Source of the DNA: Arthrinium phaeospermum
Taxonomy: Eukaryota > Ascomycota > Sordariomycetes > Amphisphaeriales > Apiosporaceae
DNA: 64,000 nt
Direction of reading: 5' to 3'
Assembly: GCA_006503535.1 (NCBI GenBank)
Contig: QYRS01000017.1
Span: forward strand, 452,976-516,975
Each line of letters begins with the position of its first letter. The first letter of the stretch is position 1. Below the pieces are notes generated by a model that saw only the letters and a list, made by a program, of their open reading frames with translations, ran no database searches and was not told the origin of the DNA. This document shows positions 22,329 to 33,390 of the stretch, one piece after another. Made by a program: the position numbers and the translations under genes.

Positions 22329-25300
22329 ATGCCAGGCCTCGTGACCGCCACCGGAGTGTTAGGCTTCCTCGCCGACGAGGAGCCCGAGCTCAAGGTCTTC
22401 GCCCTCCAGACATTGAACGACGACATCGACACTGTATGGACCGAAGTTGCCGGCGCCCTCGGCCAAATGTACGTTGTTGACTCAAACACTCTTGCCTCGC
22501 CCGTCTCCATCATCTGCTGACAATCCTCCCTGCATGTAGTGAGGCCCTCTATGAAGACGACTCCTTCCCCGAACGCAAGCTTGCCGCTCTTGTCCTCTCC
22601 AAGGTCTACTACCACCTGCAAGCCTACGATGAGAGCATGTTCTTCGCCTTAGCCGCCGGCGATCTCTTCAAGCTGGACAACCCGGGCGAGTTCGAGGAGA
22701 CCATCATCTCCAAGTGCGTCGACCATTACATCGCCGCCAAGAACGAGAACCACTCGGTCCTGTCTCAGAAGGATAGCGAGGACAAGTCCTTGCCTGCCTT
22801 GGCCACGGCTTTCAGCAGCGGGGCTAACGATGGTAACAACGCCTCCGCCCTGATCTCGCCGACGACTCCCTTCTCCCAGTCTACTCTGCCCTCCAAGTCC
22901 CTCCTGTCCCGTGCCTCGACCGACAACACCATTCTCGAGCCCTCTTTCGAGCCGCCCAAGAAGCAACACCGCTCGTCCTCTATCGCTCTGTCCCAGAATG
23001 AGCTCAACACAAGACGTGCGATTGATGCCGTCATCGAACGCCTCTACGAGAGCTGCCTGAAGGAAGGTCGATACAAGCAGGTCGTCGGTATCGCCGTTGA
23101 AGCCAAGCGCTTAGACGTGGTCAGCAAGGTGATCCAACGTGCCGACTCGGATTACAAGAAGGCCAAGGGCAAGGCCGCCGATGAAGAGACTCTCGGCCCC
23201 GCTGAGGAGTTGATGGACTATTGCCTTACCATCTGCCTGGATATCGTCCAAGAGCGTGCTTTCCGCGATGACATCCTGCAATTGGTTCTGGAAATTCTCA
23301 CTAGCGGCAGGGCCAAGGACCCCGACTACTTCTCCATCGCCAAGTGCATCGTCTACTTGAACAAGGATGAGCAGGCCGGTACCGTCATTCACCATTTGGT
23401 GAAGGAGGGTACGCCTCATTCTACGGCTATCGCTTATCAGTTTGCTTTCGATCTGTACGACAATGGCACGCAGGAGTTCTTGGGCAAGGTAATTGCACCT
23501 TTGCCCACTGGCGAGGAGTCTTCCTCCAAGACAGAGGGCGAGGCGACAGAGCGTGACTCGCTGCTGGCCGATACCGACAACTCGTCGGCCGAGCCGGACT
23601 CGAAGAAGACCGAGGTCTACCGGAATATCCGGTCCATCCTTGATGGTACGAAGACGATCAAGCTGAACGTTGAGTTCCTCTACCGCAACAACCACACCGA
23701 TCTCAGCATCCTCAACAAGGTCCGCGACAGTCTCGAGGGCCGCAACTCCATCTTCCACACCGCAGTCACCTTCTGCAATGCGTTCATGAACCAAGGTACC
23801 ACCAACGACAAGTTCTTCCGCGACAACCTGGAATGGCTCGGCAAGGCCGTCAACTGGTCCAAGTTCACTGCTACAGCAGCCCTCGGTGTCATCCACCGCG
23901 GAAACCTCTCTCAGTCCAGAAAACTCCTCGAGCCCTACTTGCCCCGAGGTGCCGGTGGTATCAGCGGCGGGTCCCTCTATAGTCAGGGTGGTGCCCTCTA
24001 TGCCTATGGTTTGATTCACGCCAACCACGGCGCCGATGCCCTGGACTACCTCAAGACTCAGTTCACTGCCGCCGAGGAGGAAGTCATCCAGCACGGTGGT
24101 GCTCTGGGTCTTGGTATTGCCGGTATGGCTACCGGTAACGAGGAGATCTTCGACAACCTGAAGACGGTGCTGTTTGCCGATTCCGCTTTGAACGGTGAAG
24201 CTGTTGGTTTGTCCATGGGTCTGATCATGCTGGGCACTGGTAATGTCAAGGCTCTGGAGGACATGGTCACCTATGCTCACGAGACCACACACGAGAAGAG
24301 TGTGCGCGGTCTGGCCCTCGGTATGGCTCTCATCATGTACGGACGCCAGGAACAGGCAGACGTCATGATTGAGGGTCTCCTTAACGACCCCGACCCAACC
24401 CTGCGATATGGTGGCATCATGACCGTGGCCATGGCTTACTGTGGCACCGGAAGCAACAAGGCCATTCGCAAGCTGCTGCACATCGCCGTCAGCGATGTTA
24501 ACGATGATGTGCGGCGCATAGCCGTCATGAGTCTGGGCTTCATCCTGTTCAGGAAGCCTGGCAGCGTTCCTCGTATGGTGGAACTTCTGTCCGAGTCGTA
24601 CAACCCTCACGTCCGATACGGTTCCGCCATGGCTCTGGGTATCTCGTGTGCGGGCACGGGTCTGGACGAGGCGATCGACCTTCTTGAGCCCATGATGAAG
24701 GATCCCACCGACTTTGTGCGCCAGGGAGCCCTTATCGCTCTGTCCATGATTATGATGCAGCAGAACGAGGTGATGAACCCCAAGGCGGCCACGATTCGCA
24801 AGACGCTCAAGAAGGTTGTGGGTGATAGGCACGAGGATGCCATGACCAAATTCGGTGCTGCTCTGGCTCTCGGAATCATCGATGCTGGAGGCCGCAACTG
24901 CACCATCGGCCTGCAGACGCAGACCGGCAACCTCAACATGGCGGGTATTGTGGGCATGGCCGTCTTCACACAATACTGGTACTGGTTCCCCTTCACCCAC
25001 TTCTTGTCCCTGGCCTTCACGCCCACCTCGATTATCGCCCTCGACCACGACCTGGACATCATTGACATGAAGTTCCACTGCTCGACCAAGCCCAGTCTGT
25101 TTGACTACCCGCCGGAGCAGGAGGTCAAGACCGAGGAAGGCCCTGCTCTGATTGCCACTGCTATCCTCTCCACTACTGCCCAAGCCAAGCGCCGCGCCCA
25201 GAAGAAGGAGCGCGCCCAGCGTCGCGAGAGCATGGACATTGACACCCCGGCCGCGGCCAAGCCCAGCACCGAGAAGATGGACGTCGACGAGCCTAAGAAG

Positions 25301-25885
25301 CCCGAAGACGCCAAGAAGGACGAAGAGGCGGTGGTTGATAAGGAGACCTCGGCCCCTCCTGCCGATTCCAAGAAGAAGCCGGGCTACGAGGTTGACAACA
25401 TGACCCGAGTCCTTCCCGCTCAGCTCAAGTACATCAGCCCCATCAAGGGTCGTTACTGGCCGGTCAAGCTTGTCCGACCAGGCCCATTGGTAAGTCTTTC
25501 TGCCTATACAACTACAGCATCTGAGAAAATTGGCAAGCTAACAAAGCCACAGCCCACGGGAGGACCCATTCTTCTCCACGACACACAACCAGACCAGGCC
25601 AAGAGTCTAATCGAGGAGAAGCTGAAGAAGGTTTCTACCGACAAGGCCCCTGTGCCTAATGCTGGCGGCGCCGGTGGAAACCGTCTTGCGCGTACCGAGT
25701 TGGAGAACCGGTTGCTCCAGTCGTTTGGTGTCAACCCGCCCGTCACGCCAGGTGGCGCTGGTGGAGCTGCCGCTGCCGCCGGTGTCCTGACGGCTGTGGA
25801 TGAGGATCAGGAGGGTGACGAGGAGGCCCAGCCGCCTAGGGACTTTGAGTACTTCACGGAAGGTGAAGACGAGGATGATGACTAA
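22329..25885 (+). CDS. RPN2: 26S proteasome regulatory subunit RPN2/PSMD1, three exons, 1,140 aa
   Basis: Largest non-ATPase base subunit of the 19S regulator; a scaffold that docks ubiquitin receptors. Exons: 22329-22468, 22540-25489, 25553-25885. Intron 1 (71 nt, GTACGT..TAG) splits the Ile codon in LGQ-I-EALYED. Intron 2 (63 nt, donor GTAAGT, branch GCTAAC, acceptor CAG) is a multiple of three and open, so an unspliced reading would add 21 residues; removing it gives PGPL-PTGGP as in the family. The N-terminal helical domain (MPGLVTATGVLGFL) precedes the proteasome/cyclosome repeats (about residues 400-800, seen as repeated GAL-GLGIAG, YGSAMALGISCAG, FGAALALGI units), then a charged KEKE-type stretch near 25,190-25,370 and an acidic C-terminus (EGEDEDDD). 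All expected regions are present. Confidence 0.95.
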
Positions 25886-26613
25886 AGAGAGAAGCAAGCG
25901 CCATTTGTAGATTACCGGACATAGACGGAAGGTTGAGCAGGCGTAGATGTGTACTAGTATGTAGACTATGAAAACATCTGGCGAGTTGCGAGGAGGCGTC
26001 TCCTCGCTGATTTCACTACAAACCCAAACTGTTTTGCCTACCTTCTCACATTCGCTGCCCTGGCCGTCGGGCAGGGTAATGCCCTTCTAAGTGATGAGAG
26101 TACGTACCCATGCAATTGACACTTCGCAAAAGGACGGGGCTGTTTTACTTTTTGGGCACAGAAAAGTGGCTTCTATTCTATCATGACATGTAGCGATGGT
26201 TTGTGGCCGTGTAGATTCATGTTCGGGGTCGTTAACAAGTCTATCGTCGCCGTGAGGCAAAGACGTTTTTTAGAACGTTTTGGTCACGCTTTCCCCCTTT
26301 TCACTCCTTCCTTTCTTTCTACCTATCGTTTCCTTGTCGTGTCTGTTGCCTTCGCTAATGATGAAATTGGCGCAATGAAGAATAGTTTCGTGAGCCGGTG
26401 CCGCTCCCTCTTTCTCTCCCTCGTTCTCCCCCTCCTGTGGGCTCTCATATTGACTCCTGTATGCATAGCACCCCCAAACACCCACACACAACCAACACGG
26501 ATTGCTCTACCTTTTCTCTTTTCTTCCTCTTCTTCTTCTGTTTCGGTTCCCGTTTTGACTTTCCTCTCTCTTTCTCTCTCGCTCACACACCATCTCTCCC
26601 AAATCCGATCCGC
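25886..26613. other. Convergent 3' spacer with pyrimidine-rich tract
   Basis: About 0.7 kb between the RPN2 stop and the stop of the lectin-like gene. A CT-rich stretch (about 26,395-26,600) with CTCTCTTTCTCTCTC lies just beyond the minus-strand stop codon. No gene is recognised. Confidence 0.45.
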
Positions 26614-28165
26614 TCAGACATTGACGACGCCGGTCCAGGTCAGAAGGAAAGGGTTGGTGGAGTTCGTGGTGAACTCGTGGATGTCGCCGCGGCGGGAGAG
26701 GGCGTAGAGGCGCATGGATTGGGTGGCGGTGACGGAGTCGAAGCCGTCGACGGCGCCGGCGGGGGCGCCGGCCAGCGTGGCGGGCTGCACCGACCAGCCG
26801 GAGCCCCGGTAGACGGCCGACATGAGCCGGCCCTTGGGGCCCAGGAAGGTCACCAGGTTGTTGTCCCAGCCGTTGTTGCCGTACGTGATGGAGGCGATGT
26901 CGGGGCTCGGGTTGAGCGAGAGGCCGGAAGTCACGGGGTTGCCTGGGTTGTTAGTAAGAAGAAAGATGGTGTTGGATGAGAGGAGAAAGAAACTTACCGA
27001 AATTACCGATGGCCCAGTTGAAGTTGGTCTCGGGTCCGTTGAGCAGCTCGACGAGATTGGCGCCGCTGGCCGTGTAGATGCGCAGGGCGTTGGGGTCGGT
27101 GCCAAAGGGGCTGGTGCCGCGGAAGTCGTTGAAGACGGACATGGCGAGCCCGGCGCCCGGGGCGGCCGACTCGAAGAGGGTGGGGCCCTGCGCCCACTCG
27201 CCGGCGGTGAAGTTGCCGAGCTTGACGTCGGCGCCGTTGACGTCCTGCCAGGCGACCAGGATGGAGTTGGAGCAGTTCTGGCAGACCTGCCAGACGGCGG
27301 CGATGCGCGAGCCGGGCGCGGCGCGGGCCTGCACCTTGGCGCTGAAGACGCCCGTCTGCCAGCCGTTGAGGGTCGGGTCCACGTTGTAGATCTCGGCGAC
27401 GCGGCTGTCGCCGTTGAGGTAGTAGCAGCTCTGCTGGAAGGCGTTGGTGACGCAGGCCAGCGGGGTGCCCGGCAGCACGCTGAGGCCGATGGCCTTGGTC
27501 GTGTTCATGACGCTGGCCGTCACGTTGATGGACCGCCACTGCTGGCTCGTCGAGTCGCGCACCGACATCATCAGCGCGTTGCTCTTGTGCTGGTAGAAGA
27601 CGGCCGAGTGCTCCACGCCCGACGTCGGGTCCGTCCAGTTCATGGCGCTCAGCCTGGACTCGTCGAGAAGGCCCAGCACACCCGTGCCGCCGCTGTTCTT
27701 GTCCGCCGCGTTGCCCCGGCCCAGCGTGATGCCGAGGATGACGGCCAGCAGGATGACGAGGAACAGGGCCAGGCCCGAGACGGCGAGGATGAAGGTCTTC
27801 TTGCTCAGCCCAAAGATCTGGCGGTCCACGGCGGCCCGCGGCACGTCCCCCTTGGCGAATCCGGGCTCGTCCTTGTACAGAAAGGCCGACTGCTGCTGCT
27901 GTGGCTGTTGGTCGCCCTTCATGTAAGCCGGGGCGGGCTCGGAGATGTTGGTGGCGCCCGTGCCGGCCCGCCGTAAACCTGGGTGCTGGTAGCCGTTCAT
28001 CGCCGCCACCGCGGCGCTCTTCTCGCTCATGGCAGGCGTGGTCGTCGACGGGCCCGCGGCATTGTGGTTTTCTTCCGGCTCGACGTAGATCTTCTCATCC
28101 CAGTACTCCTGCTGCGGTGGCCGCACGGGAGCGTTGTTGGGAGAGTCAACTGGTGACACTTCCAT
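26614..28165 (-). CDS. Type II membrane protein with predicted fucose-lectin-like beta-propeller, 498 aa
   Basis: Exons on the minus strand: 28165-26998 and 26942-26614, joined by a 55-nt intron (GTAAGT, branch CTAAC, acceptor CAG) in frame as IGNFG-NPVTSG. The start MEVSPVDSPN was chosen over an upstream in-frame ATG (28,339) because the added residues look like translated leader. A Pro/Gln-rich cytosolic segment of about 130 residues is followed by one strong membrane helix (KTFILAVSG through ILGITLG). The rest should face outside: N-glycosylation-type sites and repeated blade-like units with the pattern hydrophobic-W/Y..G..L (SAVFYQ, CYYLNGD, ILVAWQD, LRIYTAS, DNNLVTFLG, LYALSRRGDIHEF). 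This layout matches fungal membrane proteins carrying the fucose-specific lectin fold; sugar binding is not shown by the sequence. Confidence 0.75.
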
Positions 28166-30701
28166 CGTGACGTGGGCGATGTGGGTGTCGTTGGGGTGAA
28201 AAGGCAGGCTCGCTCGCGCTGGTTCAATCAAAGGTACACTGGAAAAAAAGGTTACGAAGTGACGGTATCGCAGTCCAAGACTACGGGGTTGGCTGGCGAG
28301 GAGACAGTAGTAGCAAGCAGTGCGGAGGGAGAGCTGCACATGGGGGAATTACGAAATAGAAAGTTAAGTAAAGTAGAGGGCAGAAGGCGAAACGAAACCA
28401 AGAAACTCTAATAAAGACGACCCGGAAACAGGACACGACCAGCGTGGGCGGGTGATACGACCAAGAAATGAAAAACGAATGACGACCCGAAAGAGGACCA
28501 GGTCGAATGGGGTGGGAAAGGAGCGACTAGGTATATCGGATGAAAAAAGCGAGAGGAGAGGGGAGCGAAGCGAAGCGGTACTATCGTTCTGGGGCCCTGT
28601 CGGTGGTATATAACTTACACAGCCCTGGCTGCTGTCGAGGCTCTCCAAACCTGTCGCAATTTTCGGCTGGAGCTACCAGCGGGTTCGAGTTACCGTCTAC
28701 CGCTGATCGGATCTCGGGTGACCACAGATGAAAGATTTGCCCAGAAGCCCAGGAGGCCAGGAGTCGAGGAGCCAAGGAACCTCTGCCATCCGAGAGCGTA
28801 AAAGAGGAGATCGACGGAGTCAAGGCGATGGGAGGGACATAGATCCCAGGCCCCATGCAGAATGAAGCGTGGAGGCACCAAGGACAGTGAGGGCAGTGAG
28901 TGAGGGCGACATGGCGTATCGTCGAAGGTGCAAGCCCCTCCCTGGTCACGGCGTTACGTCGAGGCCAAAGTCCCCCAGCCAAGCATGCGAGTAGGACCTG
29001 GTAACTGTCAAGCTTGGACAATGAAGGGTCACGGGCCCAGTCACCGCCAGCGGCTCTCGACCACTTCCAAGGCTGGCGTGGTTTGGTTTGGTTACCTGGG
29101 GAGGAGACGAAACCCGCTGGGGCAGGAACTTCGCACCCATTGTGCTGTAACGGGAGTTTCTCACAAGACGTTTCCAAGAGACGAGAGCCGTTCCAGATGG
29201 CTGGGATCTGCCAACGGATCTCCCCGGTGTCTGCATAGATACAGCTGCAGCCGAAGGACGGATGACAGACGGGCTCGATTAGCGCATATGTCAGATATCA
29301 CATTGGACGTTTCTTTTTTTTCTTCTGCTGCCTGGTTTGATCTCTGCAAACTTGCCTGTTTTGCGTCATGAGTCAATGTGATGGATGTTCTTGGTGGGGT
29401 TTCCACACAACCACGACTAGCCTTGACTGCCAGATCATGTTCACTGCCGTTGAACAACAAGACGCGAGACACCGCCACCAACGAAGAGAGGCCACCCATC
29501 CGAGGTTCTGTCCGAGGCTCGCCCTGTATCCTCCTGTGCAGTGTCGCGAGGAAGTGGTTTTTTTGTGGTGACCGTGTCGGCCATATATTGCGGTGCAGGG
29601 ATTGGCGGTAGGCGCGACTGACTCGCGGGGTGCTGGCCCAAACGGCGATAACCTGGCTGGACCCCTGCTCGGGCGCGGCTGAATGGGCTGGATTGGCGGC
29701 GCATGAGCTACCCCTGCATGCCATCCCGGGACACTTGCGACGCCAAGCACCGTCGAGTCCTCGACGCTGCCCCCTTTTTCCCCATCAGGCCCGTAGAAAC
29801 TAAACCTTAATGTTCTGGGAAGGGCCTTTTTGGCAGCCTCCGATCCGCCTTACAAGCAAACTCAACTCGGCCGATTTGTCGTCCATTGTGCAGATCGCCA
29901 ACGGCCTGAGGAGCGAGAAGCGAAATAAGCTACTTGTATTAGTCGCGGCTTGGCTGGGGCTTGACTGCGGACCGACCAATGCAACCTCGGACCCCCTCCT
30001 CCGCTTGCTTGCGCTTGCTTGGTCACCGTGGCTGGCTGTTGCAGAGCCGGCACCGCTGTCATCAATGCACCGCCCCGGACAGACATCGGATTATCCGGCA
30101 AACTCCGGCATGCCTGGAAGCTCGGCAGGATCGTCATGGGAAACTGTCCGGCCTATGCCTTTCTATGCACTAGCTCGCCATAGCTCAAGTTCAAGTATCA
30201 GGAGCCAGAGTGGTCAATATGGTCGTTGTGAGGGCGGCCCATGATGGCTGAGACAGTGGATGGCCAAGTACAGATTGGTGTGTCGGTCAAGAAAAGATAC
30301 CTGAAAGGAAGGGCCTTCGTATCGCTTATCGGAACCCAGGCAGGCCTACAGTCAAGGTCGCATCGCCTGTTACCCCAGCACCCAGCACCTGGGCTGCGTT
30401 GTGGGCGGGGGCATGCACCACCTCACCATACCAAGTCAGGTCAATGATAAAGACGAAAAACAGATTGCGTGTCGTTTCAAGGCAGTGTCATTGGAGATAC
30501 AGTCCCTTCCAGAACGGGTATCAAAGTCTGTCTCACCCACGGGTTGCATGGCTTCGGATTTGACGTTTGTTTCTGACAGGTGACCAGGTGACCCATCTCC
30601 AGGGCTGTCTGTCACATGTGTTCGGTTGAAATACTCGATTCGATGAGCTTTGTTACCAAACTCCGACCAGTCTGTGGTCTAGGCCTAGGCCCGTCCCTCA
30701 T
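28166..30701. other. Gene-poor 2.5-kb region between lectin-like and LIP2-like genes
   Basis: Holds the promoter of the minus-strand lectin-like gene and the 3' flank of the LIP2-like gene. Several ORFs of up to about 200 codons occur on the minus strand (for example 28,581-29,177 and 29,161-29,724), but they overlap other open frames, lack recognisable domains and have no family-like sequence. I see no RNA gene. Confidence 0.45.
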
Positions 30702-31709
30702 TCATTCAAAGAAGCCAAAGATGGCGCTCGCACCAACGAGCGTCAGGGTGTCGGCCAGCCAGCTGCGCTTGGATGGGTCCTGCACAGGCTCTTCGTAGCC
30801 CATCTGGCGCCAGTCCTCCCCAAATGCCTCTTCCGGCCCGGCGAGCAAGGGTTTCTCCAGCCCCAGCTCGGTTGTGAAAGCCGCACCCAGCTCCTCCATC
30901 GCCGATTCTGTCACCATAAGCTCTCCTCGGTGGCTATGTTTGTCGGTCACGGACAGTTCTGCTGCAACGCTGGTAGTGTCTTGGCCGCCGAGGCCCATGT
31001 CGCCCAGGCGAGTCCAAGGATTAGTCTCGGACGGACCCCGGACGGGGACGTCGAGGTTGATATCTATTCGACAGCTGACGGGGCCAGAATCTGCCTCTGT
31101 TTTCTCCTCTGTCTCCTCCAGCTCGGGGTCGCGCCGGGGGAAGACCTCGATGCCAGCGATTTGCCGTGCCTCCCGAAAGTGCTTGCTGTCGACCCATAGC
31201 CCAAGACCGGGCCGGTGCGTGACTTGCCCCAGACCTCGATCACCATACAGACGACTGAGAAAAGCGATGGCCGCGTTGGCCAGAGCCTTTTCCGCATCTT
31301 GGTCTCGGAGCCTCGACAGCGTAGGAGACTTGGTGTCCAGGATGGGCCACAACGCCAGCATGCCTGGGCCTCTGTACACCGCTCCCTTGTGATCCGAGAA
31401 CATGACATCTGGCTTCAGGCTATGTTCTTCGGATGCGCTGAGCTGAGGGGCATGGAGTGCCTGCTGAAGATCCGACCTGACCTTGCCCTCGTCCTTGGCT
31501 CGCGGGACTTTATAGGACGGCGCGGGCTCGAAGGCCAACAAGATGGCCGGACTGCTTGGCGTTGCCGACGTTGAGTCTGCAGACGAGGTTGGCGGGTTCC
31601 GGTGGTTGTCTGACACATGATGACGTAATGCGCGGTGCAGGGCGGTGATGCGCATGGGGGTCAGGAAGCCGGGCTCGCCTGGCGCGATACATATTTGCAA
31701 GGGACGCAT
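30702..31709 (-). CDS. LIP2/LipB-like octanoyltransferase relative lacking catalytic residues, 335 aa
   Basis: Resembles mitochondrial lipoate-synthesis octanoyltransferases: N-terminal MRPLQICIAPGEPG..ALHRAL, then LLAFEPAPSYKVPR, YRGPGMLALWPILD, PGLGLWV and NPWTRL..GLGGQDTTSV follow the order of family blocks. However, three key places differ from active enzymes. The usual His of the HGPGQ motif is Arg; the catalytic Lys of the KIAxIGV strand is Gln (Q183, nt 31,161-31,163); and the nucleophilic Cys of the xCGL motif is Met (M238 in GDMGL, nt 30,996-30,998). The protein also has extra acidic residues (EETEEKTEAD) and a hydrophobic C-terminal end. The start is at the ATG before RPLQ; the frame is open further upstream (to 32,030) but that part overlaps the neighbouring NACHT remnant. 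No nonsense mutation is present. It may be a pseudoenzyme or an early-decaying paralogue; family assignment is by eye. Confidence 0.6.
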   Translation of the reverse strand: MRPLQICIAPGEPGFLTPMRITALHRALRHHVSDNHRNPPTSSADSTSATPSSPAILLAFEPAPSYKVPRAKDEGKVRSDLQQALHAPQLSASEEHSLKPDVMFSDHKGAVYRGPGMLALWPILDTKSPTLSRLRDQDAEKALANAAIAFLSRLYGDRGLGQVTHRPGLGLWVDSKHFREARQIAGIEVFPRRDPELEETEEKTEADSGPVSCRIDINLDVPVRGPSETNPWTRLGDMGLGGQDTTSVAAELSVTDKHSHRGELMVTESAMEELGAAFTTELGLEKPLLAGPEEAFGEDWRQMGYEEPVQDPSKRSWLADTLTLVGASAIFGFFE

Positions 31710-31980
31710 GTTGCTCAATGTATTGGTGACTGGACCTCGAGCATCAGTTGCTGGTGGTGGTTGTTGGTTGGGGAAACACAACTCCAGTCCAGTTTCTAGT
31801 GTAGCACACCTTGAAGACCAGAGTCCGTGCACCCGCGTGGTGGCGAGCCAAGCAGTTACATCCTGACCATCTTCCCGCCCAACCGCTATCTTGGCATGCA
31901 GACAGATAAGATGGGAATACATACTATGCGCCCACTCTGTTAGTAGACTCTGAACTACCATGTTCGATGTCCCAGTAGAA

Positions 31981-33390
31981 TCAGAGCGTACAGCCACCAT
32001 ATCCCCCCAATGCTGGCCTTTTCCGCTCATCCTCGCTGCCCTCCGTGAACGGGCACCGTCGTTTGTCTCCAGTCTTCTGGTGTATAACTACCGGCCCCCC
32101 TCGTTCTTCCTGTTCAAGACGATGGTAGATATGCTGTAGTCTCTTCAACTGATGCATTCCAAGAGCCTCCTGAATGTAGTGCCATGAATGCTCCATTTTA
32201 CATCCTGAATTGAACGCCATCCGTAATATAACTCTCTCCGAGACCTGGGTGGCAAAGGGCGATGGGCTGGTTCGTTCATGCATCACTCAACGGTGATTCT
32301 CCAGTTGAACCTACCAGACAAGACACACCCTTTCCTGCAATTTGCTCCAGTACGCCCAAGTAGGGAGCCTCATCACAGCCACTTATCTTGAAACATGCGA
32401 ACAGAATGTCCAGCCAAGCACGAGAGCGTCTTCCAGTCTCCTGGCGGTGTGTCAAAGCGTTCGGGTTGGCACCGTGGTGAAGAAAGAGCCCAAGTAAGCC
32501 AGACTGGCAAATTTTACTGAATGGGGGCAGGAGCAGAGATGGTAAGACCGTATCGCTGCTTTGGAGTATGGCCAGAGACAACAGTTTCGACCAGGGCGTC
32601 TTCATTCGGGCTCTGGCCATGGCTGAACAAGATCTTGAAGGTATCCATGTGCTTTGTTGGGGAACCATCAAGCAAGAGGAGGCTCAGGGGAGGGTATCTG
32701 AAGTTCTCCAAGTAGGCCGGATCCCTATGCAGTGCCTCATTGATGTAGTTTGAATTGTTCGACTGGACCAGCAGATCACGGAAACACGGCTTCTCTTCAT
32801 GGACAAGCATTCCCTTGCCGACCTGACTTGGTCTCCTACAAATCGTCCTCTCGACCTCATCCAGTAGCGCATGAAACAGGTCTCGAAGTTCGCCAGCTTG
32901 CTTGTCGAATGGCGCAGAGAAGGCCATGACCGACTTGGCGTTCGATTCGAGTGTAGTTGGAAAGTTTTTGGGTCGGTTTGGCCCCCAAAGGTCACAAGTC
33001 TTGAGGATCCCAAGATGCGCCCTTGCATACGATAGTTCGGGGCGGAACCATGACGGGCATTTCCCCTGAAGCCGGCAGAGGATGGTGAGTTGGTTCAAAA
33101 AGTCGGCCACAGTACGGTGCAGGAATACGATACAATGGTCGTGGACTTCGAGCAACCCCTTGCAATACGCGTTAATGCGCCGCTTAACACGTGCTTCTGT
33201 GTCAGTGAGCTGTTGCTACTCCAGTGGATTGGCTGGCTCAAGTGACATGTGTAGGGAGTAGTCCTGGTCATTATGTTCTCGATCGTGAAAGTCGTAGAAC
33301 AATATATGCAAGGGCGCCGTCGCACTCTTCGCCATCATTAGTGTGCTTGCTATTTTTTCGTAATAAAAGGACTCGATACTCTATATTATA
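31981..33390 (-). pseudogene. 3' remnant of a NACHT/DUF7791-type NLR-like gene, broken
   Basis: Read on the minus strand, the DNA encodes the C-terminal part of fungal NACHT proteins: APLHILFYDF, then RRINAYCKGLLEV and HCIVFLHRTVADFL, both typical of the DUF7791 region that follows the NTPase, then ankyrin-like ILFSHGQSPNE and LFLHHGANPNA units. Three breaks are visible. There is an in-frame TAG at 33,216-33,218 between otherwise continuous conserved sequence. A frame change near 32,605 passes from HGQSPNE to KTPWSKLLSLAIL. The 5' part, including the NACHT ATPase, is missing: the sequence runs into the AT-rich block at about 33,370. A GT..AG intron at 32,245-32,314 keeps the frame to the stop at 31,981. 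In such proteins NACHT oligomerises to trigger cell-death or incompatibility responses; this copy should not make a working one. Confidence 0.75.

Noticed and set aside
23111..25183. 690-codon open frame on the minus strand opposite RPN2
   Set aside because: Mirror frame of the RPN2 coding sequence; no recognisable domain.
26822..27976. 384-codon plus-strand frame opposite the lectin-like gene
   Set aside because: Composition (repeated VEDGR, RRV, HVDGP words) is typical of an antisense frame, and it crosses a convincing intron of the minus-strand gene.
28581..29724. Minus-strand ORFs of 198 and 187 codons in the spacer
   Set aside because: No recognisable family, they overlap each other and other open frames, and there is no convincing start or splice structure.
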